The notes beneath the pieces were generated by a model. It saw only the letters and a list, made by a program, of their open reading frames with translations. It ran no database searches and had not been told where the DNA came from. From positions 28,525 to 92,524 of the forward strand of contig JAZRFJ010000006.1 of assembly GCA_045661305.1 (NCBI GenBank): DNA of 64,000 nucleotides, written 5' to 3'. A program made the position numbers and the translations under genes. Origin of the DNA: UMGS1840 sp045661305 (lineage in GTDB: Bacteria; Bacillota; Clostridia; UMGS1840). Positions 53,921 to 60,976 of this stretch are shown piece after piece (position 1 is the stretch's first letter; every line of letters begins with the position of its first letter).

Positions 53921-56179
53921 ATGCAACTATGCTCAAGATGCAAAAAGAATATGGCAGTATTGTTTGTTACAAAGGTCGAAAACGGAAAACAGACTTCCGA
54001 GGGCCTTTGCTTTGAGTGTGCAAAAGAGCTTGGAATAAAGCCTTTTGATCATATTATGAAACAGCTTAATATTTCTGACGAAGAATTGGAAAGTATGAAT
54101 GAACAGCTTTCAGAAATGCTTGGTGACCCTGATATGATGGGCGATAATATGATGATGATGAACGAGATGCTCGGTGGGATTGCACCATTACAAAATTCTT
54201 CACAGGAAAGTGGCAACGCTTCTTCTGATACTGCTGATAAAAAAGATAAGAAAGCAAAACAAAACAGTAAAAAAAGGTCAATGCTTGAAAACTATGGCAC
54301 TAACCTTAACGAAAGAGCAAAAAACAACGAGATTGACAGAATTATCGGGCGTGATACTGAAATCATGCGTGTTATAAATATTTTAAACCGCAGAACTAAA
54401 AATAACCCCGTTCTTCTGGGTGAGCCGGGTGTCGGAAAGACAGCTATCGCAGAAGGGTTAGCAGTTAAAATTGTGCATAAGGAAGTTCCCGAAAAATTAC
54501 TTGACGCACAGATTTATCTTGTTGACTTTGCAGGAATGATAGCAGGAACACAGTTTCGCGGTCAGTTTGAACAAAGACTTAAAGCTGTTATAACTGAGGC
54601 TATTGAAAGAAAAAATGTTATTCTTGTTATAGATGAGCTCCATAATATCGTTGCGGCAGGCGATGCCAACGGTGCAATGAATGCGGCAAATATCTTAAAG
54701 CCTTACCTTGCAAGAGGTGAGCTGAGAATAATTGGTGCAACTACTCCGACAGAATACAGACAGCATATCGAAAAGGATTCTGCTTTAGAGAGAAGATTTG
54801 CACCTGTTATAGTAGATGAACCTGATGTTTATGAAACGATAAACATCTTAAACGGTATAAAAAGCTACTATGAGGACTTCCACAAAGTGCATTATTCCGA
54901 GGAAGCGATAGAAACTGCCGCTATAATGGCTGACCGTTATATTTTTGACAGAAAACTGCCTGATAAGGCAATTGACCTTCTTGATGAGTGCGGTGCTGTT
55001 AAAAATGTTACAAATAATGAGCTTGTGAAATTAAAAGCTATGAATGAAGAGCTTGAAAAGCTTGTAGACTTACAGAATACTCCTGTTTCAGAGGGAAGTG
55101 TTGAAGAATATCAGAAGCTTTCCGAGTATAAAATTCAGGAATGTCATTTAAGAGACGCTATAAAAGAGCTTGAAAGAACATCAATCCGCGAGGTTTCTAC
55201 TGAGGATATTGCAACAGTAATCGAAACAATGACAAAGATACCTGTAAGAAATATTACAGGCATCGAGGCAAAAAATCTTATAAATCTTGAAGAAAAGCTT
55301 TCAAAAAGAATTGCGGGACAAATTGACGGTGTAAAGGCTGTAAGCAGTGCTGTAAGACGAGGAAGAGCAGGACTAAGTGCAAAAAGAAAGCCAACTTCAT
55401 TTATTTTCGCAGGTCCGACAGGAGTAGGAAAAACAGAGCTTGTAAAAGCGTTAGCATATGAGCTTTTCGGAACTGAAGAAAGCATTATAAGATTTGATAT
55501 GTCCGAATATATGGAGAAACACACAGTTTCAAAGCTTATAGGCTCACCACCTGGATATGTTGGCTATGATGATGCAGGACTTTTAACTGAAAAAATAAGA
55601 AAAAAACCGTATTCAATCATTCTTTTTGATGAAATTGAAAAAGCACATAAAGATGTTTTCAACCTTCTTTTACAAATCCTTGATGACGGTATTCTTACTG
55701 ACAGCCACGGAAGAACAGTTCGTTTCTATAATGCAATAATAGTTATGACTACAAACGCGGGCAGTGAAGCGAAAAGTGCTTCTTTAGGTTTCACACAAAA
55801 TGAAACAAAGGCTGCAAAAGAAAAAGTAAATGAAGCTTTGAAAAGCTATTTCCGTCCCGAATTTTTAAACCGCGTTGACAGAGTTGTGGTATTTGACCCT
55901 CTTACAAAAGATGAACTTGAAAAAATTGCGGGAATCATGCTTGGCAAGGTAAAAGAAGCATTAGAAATGAAAAAGCTTCATATGGACTGGACAGATAATG
56001 TTGTTTCATATCTTGTTAAGAATGGATTTTCTGATAAATTCGGTGCAAGACCGTTAAGACGACTTATCGAGAAAGAAATCGAAGATAAGATTGCTGATAT
56101 GTATATTATGTCTGAAATAAAAGACGGTGACAGATTTACTGTTGATTGCGAGAATGATGAAATAAAAATTTTGGTTTAG
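53921..56179 (+). CDS. clpE: Clp protease ATPase subunit, ClpE-like
   Basis: The 752-residue AAA+ unfoldase has an N-terminal zinc finger (CSRC at 4-7, CFEC near 30), the mark of ClpE, then a linker with a Met/Asp-rich run, and two AAA+ domains: Walker A GEPGVGKTA and GPTGVGKTE, Walker B VILVIDELH and ILFDEIEKAH. An LGF-type loop (ASLGFTQ) may contact ClpP. There is no Clp_N repeat domain as in ClpC. GAAAGG precedes the ATG. It ends with TAG. No CtsR operator was sought successfully in the short gap, which is mostly repeat A. Confidence 0.9.
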   Translation: MQLCSRCKKNMAVLFVTKVENGKQTSEGLCFECAKELGIKPFDHIMKQLNISDEELESMNEQLSEMLGDPDMMGDNMMMMNEMLGGIAPLQNSSQESGNASSDTADKKDKKAKQNSKKRSMLENYGTNLNERAKNNEIDRIIGRDTEIMRVINILNRRTKNNPVLLGEPGVGKTAIAEGLAVKIVHKEVPEKLLDAQIYLVDFAGMIAGTQFRGQFEQRLKAVITEAIERKNVILVIDELHNIVAAGDANGAMNAANILKPYLARGELRIIGATTPTEYRQHIEKDSALERRFAPVIVDEPDVYETINILNGIKSYYEDFHKVHYSEEAIETAAIMADRYIFDRKLPDKAIDLLDECGAVKNVTNNELVKLKAMNEELEKLVDLQNTPVSEGSVEEYQKLSEYKIQECHLRDAIKELERTSIREVSTEDIATVIETMTKIPVRNITGIEAKNLINLEEKLSKRIAGQIDGVKAVSSAVRRGRAGLSAKRKPTSFIFAGPTGVGKTELVKALAYELFGTEESIIRFDMSEYMEKHTVSKLIGSPPGYVGYDDAGLLTEKIRKKPYSIILFDEIEKAHKDVFNLLLQILDDGILTDSHGRTVRFYNAIIVMTTNAGSEAKSASLGFTQNETKAAKEKVNEALKSYFRPEFLNRVDRVVVFDPLTKDELEKIAGIMLGKVKEALEMKKLHMDWTDNVVSYLVKNGFSDKFGARPLRRLIEKEIEDKIADMYIMSEIKDGDRFTVDCENDEIKILV

Positions 56180-56210
56180 TCATAACCACCGCACGCCCGG
56201 TGGTTATGAC
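56179..56210. terminator. Strong hairpin at the clpE stop codon
   Basis: A perfect 12-bp stem (GTCATAACCACC 56179-56190, GGTGGTTATGAC 56199-56210) with an 8-base loop overlaps the clpE TAG and abuts repeat unit B at 56211. It lacks a T-tract, perhaps cut off from it by the repeat. It may still stop or stabilise clpE mRNA. Confidence 0.55.
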
Positions 56211-56406
56211 TCGGGCCAAGGCAATGAGAAAATGGGGTAGAACGGACAAACTAAGCCCGCAGGGGTAGCCCGAAGCTGTATGTGTATACAGCGAGAGGCG
56301 AAGTTTGTTCGTAGCATAAATCCATAACTGTTTCTTCTTGCAAACCATAATATAAGAACATACTTGATATATTTCTTGAAGGCTTTATGCGTTCTGCACC
56401 ATTTAA
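56211..56406 (+). repeat. Structured repeat element, tandem unit B
   Basis: The first of two 196-bp tandem units starting TCGGGCC. It has P1 CGGACAAACT/AGTTTGTTCG, P3 GCTGTAT/ATACAGC (loop GTGT), a shortened P2 (CCC/GGG) and P4 GCATAAATCC/GGCTTTATGC around a 57-base loop identical to that of unit C. P4 shows an A-U to U-A exchange relative to D and E. Confidence 0.85.
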
Positions 56407-56602
56407 TCGGGCCAAGGCGATGAGAAAATGGGGTGGAACGGACAAACTAAGCCCGTAGGGGTGACCCGAAGCTGTACAAAGGTACAGCGAGAGGCGAGGT
56501 TTGTTCGTAGCATAAGGCCATAACTGTTTCTTCTTGCAAACCATAATATAAGAACATACTTGATATATTTCTTGAAGGCTTTATGCGTTCTGCACCATTT
56601 AA
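56407..56602 (+). repeat. Structured repeat element, tandem unit C
   Basis: The second 196-bp unit, differing from B mainly in stem regions: P3 is GCTGTAC/GTACAGC (loop AAAG), P4 begins GCATAAGGCC, and P1 has a T-G pair. Its right end overlaps the tmcAL stop codon (56599-56601). The B/C junction resembles the tmcAL 3' end. Confidence 0.85.
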
Positions 56603-57663
56603 TCGAGCCTTTTGATATTTTCAATTATAGAATTTATCTTTATTTCTTCTGCTAACAAAGGGTCATTATAAATGTCCTTTTTTGTTATTCTGCTGTGTAT
56701 TTTGATTGTTGAAGTTTTTTTCGCACGGTTTAAAAACTTCTTCCCTGTTTCATTTAAAGCAAGAACCCTTGTGTAGCTTGGCATAACATCTGATTTCTTT
56801 AAGTCAAAAACAATACTTAAAATTGCCCTTCTAATTCTTGGTGCAATATATCTTTTGCAATATATTTCAGATACAATTTTTTCTAAATCGGTACAAGCTT
56901 TATGCTTTAGTATTCTGTTATTAAGCCCCTCGGAAATATTCATTATATCAGAAAAATTGTTTTCATCACCAATATTAAGCTTATAGGAAAGGAGTAACCC
57001 AAGAGCCTCATCATATGAGTAATATGGGATTTTATCTTCATACGGTAAAAAATCAGAGTAAGGCTTATTCTCTTTTATAATCTCTCTTATAAAGCTTGCT
57101 GAAGCGTAATTTTCGTTTGTAATCTGAGAATCATGGTCTGTATATTCTCTTTTTACAGTATATGGAACTATTTTTGAATTAAGCTTTTTTAAGGCTTTTA
57201 TATATTCAACTCCGAGAATATTGTTTGAAGAACGCAGAATCTCGTTTTGCGATACACAAGCACCATAGGTTTTTCCTGACTTTAAATTCTCTTTTATTTT
57301 TTCATCACTAATCTCAAAAAGTGCCTTTTCAAGCTCATCTACACTTCCGCATTCACTTCCGAAAGAAAGAAAGTCAACACCTCCGAGTGCGTCTAATATA
57401 TATACCCCATAATGTGCATAAAACTGTGCAGACTGGAGTGCAAATCTCGGAGGAATTGAAAGAACGAGGTCAGCACCGTTTTCAACTGCTTTTTCTGCAC
57501 GGAAATACATATCCGCTATTGCAATTTCGCCTCTTTGCACAACATTTGGACTCATAACACAAACAATGCACTCTGGGGAAAGTGCATCTCGTGTTTTTTC
57601 TATATGAAGCTTATGTCCGTTGTGAAAAGGATTATATTCACATATAATTCCTGCAGTTTTCAT
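56599..57663 (-). CDS. tmcAL: tRNA(Met) cytidine acetate ligase (YlbM/TmcAL family)
   Basis: The 354-residue nucleotidyltransferase-fold protein has GIICEYNPFHNGHKLHIEK (HxGH-type motif), MSPNVVQRGEIAI, ADLVLSIPPRFALQSAQFYA and FLSFGSECGSVDEL, all TmcAL blocks. It forms N4-acetylcytidine at the wobble position of elongator tRNA-Met using acetate and ATP. It is shorter than the roughly 400-residue norm, mostly in the C-terminal half, but the frame is intact. CGGAGGAAAT precedes the ATG. Confidence 0.88.
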   Translation of the reverse strand: MKTAGIICEYNPFHNGHKLHIEKTRDALSPECIVCVMSPNVVQRGEIAIADMYFRAEKAVENGADLVLSIPPRFALQSAQFYAHYGVYILDALGGVDFLSFGSECGSVDELEKALFEISDEKIKENLKSGKTYGACVSQNEILRSSNNILGVEYIKALKKLNSKIVPYTVKREYTDHDSQITNENYASASFIREIIKENKPYSDFLPYEDKIPYYSYDEALGLLLSYKLNIGDENNFSDIMNISEGLNNRILKHKACTDLEKIVSEIYCKRYIAPRIRRAILSIVFDLKKSDVMPSYTRVLALNETGKKFLNRAKKTSTIKIHSRITKKDIYNDPLLAEEIKINSIIENIKRLD

Positions 57664-57680
57664 ATTTCCTCCGAAGGATT

Positions 57681-57719
57681 GGACTGTTTAAAAAATTAGT
57701 TTTTAAACAGTCCCTTTTT
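57681..57719 (+). terminator. Plus-strand intrinsic terminator upstream of tmcAL
   Basis: A perfect 14-bp stem (57681-57694 with 57700-57713) is followed by CTTTTTT on the plus strand. Both neighbouring genes are on the minus strand, where no T-tract follows, so it would stop only antisense transcription coming from clpE or the repeats. Confidence 0.75.
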
Positions 57720-57720
57720 T

Positions 57721-57966
57721 AAGGGGATAGGGAAAAAAGCTTCAGAACGGACAAACTGAGCCAAAGCAAAGCTTTGGGACACCCGAAGGCGTACAAAGGT
57801 ACGCCGAGAGGCGAAGTTTGTTCGTAGCAAAAAGGCTTAAAAACATAGAAAAAATTGAGTAATATGAGATTTTTTAGCCAATTTAATATGTTTTACCAAC
57901 TACAAACTGCCTACAATCCTTATTATTATCGCCTTTTTGCGTTCTGAACTTTTTTAACATCCCCTT
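57721..57966 (+). repeat. Structured repeat element, copy D
   Basis: The most regular copy (246 bp). Outer inverted repeats AAGGGGAT...TTCAGAAC and GTTCTGAA...ATCCCCTT; P1 CGGACAAACT (57748-57757)/AGTTTGTTCG (57815-57824); P2 CCAAAGC/GCTTTGG (57761-57767, 57771-57777); P3 GGCGTAC/GTACGCC (57788-57794, 57799-57805); P4 GCAAAAAGGC (57827-57836)/GCCTTTTTGC (57931-57940) around a 94-base variable loop. The right end overlaps the pgsA stop codon. Confidence 0.88.
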
Positions 57967-58511
57967 TATGATTTGTAATCTAAAAGCTTCATGTTCTTAA
58001 TTAAATATTCTCCGCCTGAATAAACGGTAAGAACAAGCATAATTATTGAGAAAATTGCGTTATACGGAAGCGGGAATATCATAATGAGATATTTTTCTAA
58101 AATTATAGCGATTATACCTATCATCTGGAATGTTGTTTTGATTTTTCCACTCCATGCCGCCGCAATAACAGTTCCTGTTGATGCTGCAACAAGTCTTATT
58201 GCTGACACCATAAATTCTCTTGCAATTATTATAACAGCAATTATACCGCTGAATTTTCCTGCTCCTACTAACATTATAAGAGCAGAAGTAACAAGAATTT
58301 TATCAGCAAGCGGGTCTAAGAATTTTCCGAAATTAGTAATCTGATTATATTTTCTTGCAATATGTCCGTCTATAAAATCTGTGAGCGAAATAAGTATGAA
58401 AAGACTTGCTGATATAATGTCATAGTAAGGCTTATCAATAAAATATATAAAAAATATAAAAACAGGTACTAAAAGTATTCTTAGTATAGTAATTTTGTTT
58501 GCAGTTGTCAT
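57966..58511 (-). CDS. pgsA: CDP-diacylglycerol-glycerol-3-phosphate 3-phosphatidyltransferase
   Basis: The 181-residue membrane enzyme has the full CDP-alcohol phosphotransferase motif DG-x2-AR-x8-G-x3-D-x3-D (DGHIARKYNQITNFGKFLDP) and about five hydrophobic segments. It makes phosphatidylglycerol-phosphate, the precursor of phosphatidylglycerol, which the LtaS-like protein uses as donor. GAAAGGAAAG precedes the ATG. Its TAA is directly followed by copy D. Confidence 0.95.
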   Translation of the reverse strand: MTTANKITILRILLVPVFIFFIYFIDKPYYDIISASLFILISLTDFIDGHIARKYNQITNFGKFLDPLADKILVTSALIMLVGAGKFSGIIAVIIIAREFMVSAIRLVAASTGTVIAAAWSGKIKTTFQMIGIIAIILEKYLIMIFPLPYNAIFSIIMLVLTVYSGGEYLIKNMKLLDYKS

Positions 58512-58536
58512 TTTTTTCTTTCCTTTCTTCTTTCTT

Positions 58537-58745
58537 AAGGGATAGGGAAAAAAGCTTCAGAATGGACAAACAGAGCCAAAGCAAAGCTTTGGGGCACCCG
58601 AAGCTGTATGTGTATACAGCGAGAGGTGATGTTTGTTCATAGCAAAAAAGAATTTTCTTAATCATACATTAAAATAGCGAATTGCTTTGTTTCATATTTT
58701 TTTAAGTTCTTTTTTGCGTTCTGGACTTTTTTAACATCCCTCTTT
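58537..58745 (+). repeat. Structured repeat element, copy E
   Basis: About 209 bp with the same fold as D: P1 TGGACAAACA/TGTTTGTTCA (two compensated pairs versus D), P2 CCAAAGC/GCTTTGG, P3 GCTGTAT/ATACAGC, P4 GCAAAAAAGAA (58642-58652)/TTCTTTTTTGC (58707-58717) around a 54-base loop. TTCAGAAT pairs with GTTCTGGA through two G-U pairs. The right end overlaps the hprK stop codon. Confidence 0.86.
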
Positions 58746-59700
58746 ATTCCTCCGTATTTTGTTCCATTTCCCTTTCCATCTGCTGCATTACCCTTGCATT
58801 AAGCTCTTCTGCGGCATTGTAGCCAAGCTTTTTCTGTCTGTTGTTCATAGCGCCAACCTCTACAACAACAGCAAGATTTCTTCCTGGTTTTACAGGAATA
58901 GTAAGAGAGGGAACATCAATTCCTAAAATATTTGTGTACTGCGTAGTAAGACCAACTCTGTCATAATGCTTCTGAGGGTCCCACGCCTCTAAATTTATAA
59001 CAAGGTCAATATTGGCAGTCTGCTTTATACTTCCCATACCGAAAATTCTTTTTACATCAATTATTCCGATACCTCTTATTTCAATAAAGTGTCTTATCGT
59101 TTCAGGTGCAGAGCCGTAAAGAGTGTAATCAGAAACTCTTTTAATTTCAACGGCATCGTCTGCAACAAGTCTGTGACCTCTTTTTACAAGCTCTATTGCT
59201 GTTTCAGATTTTCCTACACCGCTTTCACCTGTAATTAAAACACCTTCACCATACACCTCGGATAAAACTCCGTGAATGGTAATTCTCTCAGCAAGCTCAA
59301 CCGATAAAAAAGAAATGAGATTTGCCATAAAACGAGAGGTGGTCTGTTTTGAACGCAAGATTGGGATTTTAAATTCCTTTGCCGCATCTATAATTTCAGG
59401 GAAAACCTCCAAATCTCTTGAGATAAAAAGGGCAGGTATACCTGTTTTAAAAAGCGACCGCATACAATGAAGTCTTTCTTCAGGCAGAATTTTGCTCATA
59501 TAGGTCATTTCAACCTTTCCTAAAACCTGAAGACGGTTCGGGTCAAAATAATCAAAAAAGTCAACTAACTGTAACCCGGGTCTGTTTACATCTGTTGTTC
59601 TGATATGAATCTTATCAAGGTCACATTCGTTATATATCGTTTCAAGCTTGAATTTGTCTGCAATTTGCTTAATCGTAACAAAAAATTCACTTGTTTTCAT
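58744..59700 (-). CDS. hprK: HPr kinase/phosphorylase
   Basis: The 318-residue enzyme has a variable N-terminal domain and the kinase domain with Walker A GESGVGKS at 158-165, the HRLVADDAVEI catalytic region and RGIGIIDVKRIFG. It phosphorylates HPr at Ser46 and controls carbon catabolite repression. ATG 59700 follows GGGAGGAAGC; an in-frame start 42 bases upstream lies near the promoter. Confidence 0.95.
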   Translation of the reverse strand: MKTSEFFVTIKQIADKFKLETIYNECDLDKIHIRTTDVNRPGLQLVDFFDYFDPNRLQVLGKVEMTYMSKILPEERLHCMRSLFKTGIPALFISRDLEVFPEIIDAAKEFKIPILRSKQTTSRFMANLISFLSVELAERITIHGVLSEVYGEGVLITGESGVGKSETAIELVKRGHRLVADDAVEIKRVSDYTLYGSAPETIRHFIEIRGIGIIDVKRIFGMGSIKQTANIDLVINLEAWDPQKHYDRVGLTTQYTNILGIDVPSLTIPVKPGRNLAVVVEVGAMNNRQKKLGYNAAEELNARVMQQMEREMEQNTEE

Positions 59701-59733
59701 AGCTTCCTCCCATTTAGTAAGCATTATACCAAT

Positions 59734-59762
59734 ATTATACATTACATTTAAAAAAAAAGCAA
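59734..59762 (-). promoter_or_regulatory. Promoter of hprK
   Basis: On the minus strand TTGCTT (59757-59762), 17 bases, TATAAT (59734-59739). It should drive hprK, pgsA and tmcAL if they form one unit. Confidence 0.7.
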
Positions 59763-59800
59763 TATTAAACTTAAAAATGTTATAAAAAACGATAAAAATG

Positions 59801-59829
59801 TTGACAAAATGTTTACAAAGGGATATAAT
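59801..59829 (+). promoter_or_regulatory. Promoter of mreB and mnmG
   Basis: TTGACA (59801-59806), 17 bases, TATAAT (59824-59829): a full consensus promoter 66 bases before mreB. Confidence 0.85.
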
Positions 59830-59894
59830 TATAGTATATGTAGTATTATACCTATTTTTATATACAATATATCTAAAACGGAAGGAAGTTTACA

Positions 59895-60935
59895 ATGTTT
59901 AATTTCAGACAGGATATCGGAGTTGATTTAGGAACAGCAACAGTTCTTATTTATGTAAAAGGAAAAGGAATAGTTTTAAGAGAGCCGTCAGTTGCCGCTG
60001 TGGACAAGCTTACAGGAAGACTTTTTGCTGTTGGCTATGAGGCACAGCGTATGATAGGAAGAACACCGGGGAATATAGTTGCGGTGCGTCCGCTTAGAGA
60101 TGGTGTTATTTCAGATTATGATGTAACTGAAAAAATGCTCCGTGCGTTTCTTCATAAGGTGGGCTTATCCAAAATTTTCAAGCCTAATATTATGATATGC
60201 GTTCCGTCAGGTGTTACTGATGTTGAAGAGCGTGCTGTTAAAGATGCGGCAATTCAGGCAGGCGGAAGAAGAGCGTATATTATTGAAGAGCCTATTGCTG
60301 CCGCAATAGGAACAGGCGTTGATATTTCACAGCCTAACGGCTCAATGATTGTTGACATCGGCGGCGGAACAACAGATATCGCTGTTATTTCGCTCGGTGG
60401 TGTTGTTGTGTCTACCTCAATAAAGGTTGCAGGTGACAAGTTTGACGATGCGATTATTAAATATATAAGAAAAACTCACAATGTTCTTATTGGTGAGAGA
60501 ACAGCGGAAGAAATTAAACATAATGTTGGTTGCGTATATAAAACAGGTGAAGAAAAAGTAACAGAGGTTAAGGGCAGAAATTTACTTACAGGACTGCCAA
60601 AGGTGTTTAGTGTTACTTCAACTGAAATTTATGATGCACTTATAGATACTGCTCTGCAGATTGTTGACGCAGTTCATCAGACACTTGAAAAAACACCACC
60701 TGAACTTGTTGGTGATATAGCAACAGACGGTATTGTTATAACAGGTGGCGGAGCACTTTTGGAGGGTCTTAACGAGCTTATCCGCGAAAGAACAGGAATA
60801 AAGGCAATTGTTGCTGATGACCCGACAACCTGTGTTGCGATAGGAACAGGAAAGGCATTAGAGCAGACAGCACTTCTTTCTGATACTTCAAATTCCGTTG
60901 CAGGAAGAAGATATTACGATAATACTAATTCTTAA
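59895..60935 (+). CDS. mreB: MreB/Mbl-family rod-shape actin homologue
   Basis: The 346-residue protein has the actin-fold motifs DIGVDLGTATVLIYVKGKG, VCVPSGVTDVEERAVKDA, DIGGGTTDIAVISLGG and TGGGALLEGLNEL. It forms membrane-bound filaments that guide lateral wall synthesis, pointing to a rod-shaped cell. Whether it is MreB or the Mbl paralogue cannot be settled here. GGAAGGAAG precedes the ATG. Confidence 0.93.
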   Translation: MFNFRQDIGVDLGTATVLIYVKGKGIVLREPSVAAVDKLTGRLFAVGYEAQRMIGRTPGNIVAVRPLRDGVISDYDVTEKMLRAFLHKVGLSKIFKPNIMICVPSGVTDVEERAVKDAAIQAGGRRAYIIEEPIAAAIGTGVDISQPNGSMIVDIGGGTTDIAVISLGGVVVSTSIKVAGDKFDDAIIKYIRKTHNVLIGERTAEEIKHNVGCVYKTGEEKVTEVKGRNLLTGLPKVFSVTSTEIYDALIDTALQIVDAVHQTLEKTPPELVGDIATDGIVITGGGALLEGLNELIRERTGIKAIVADDPTTCVAIGTGKALEQTALLSDTSNSVAGRRYYDNTNS

Positions 60936-60976
60936 TTAATTGATAAAAAAGGCAGAAAGGCTGTGTATAGGCAAAA

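Noticed and set aside
56211..56602. Tandem repeat as a CRISPR array
   Set aside because: Only two units of 196 bp with no short repeat/spacer pattern and no cas genes.
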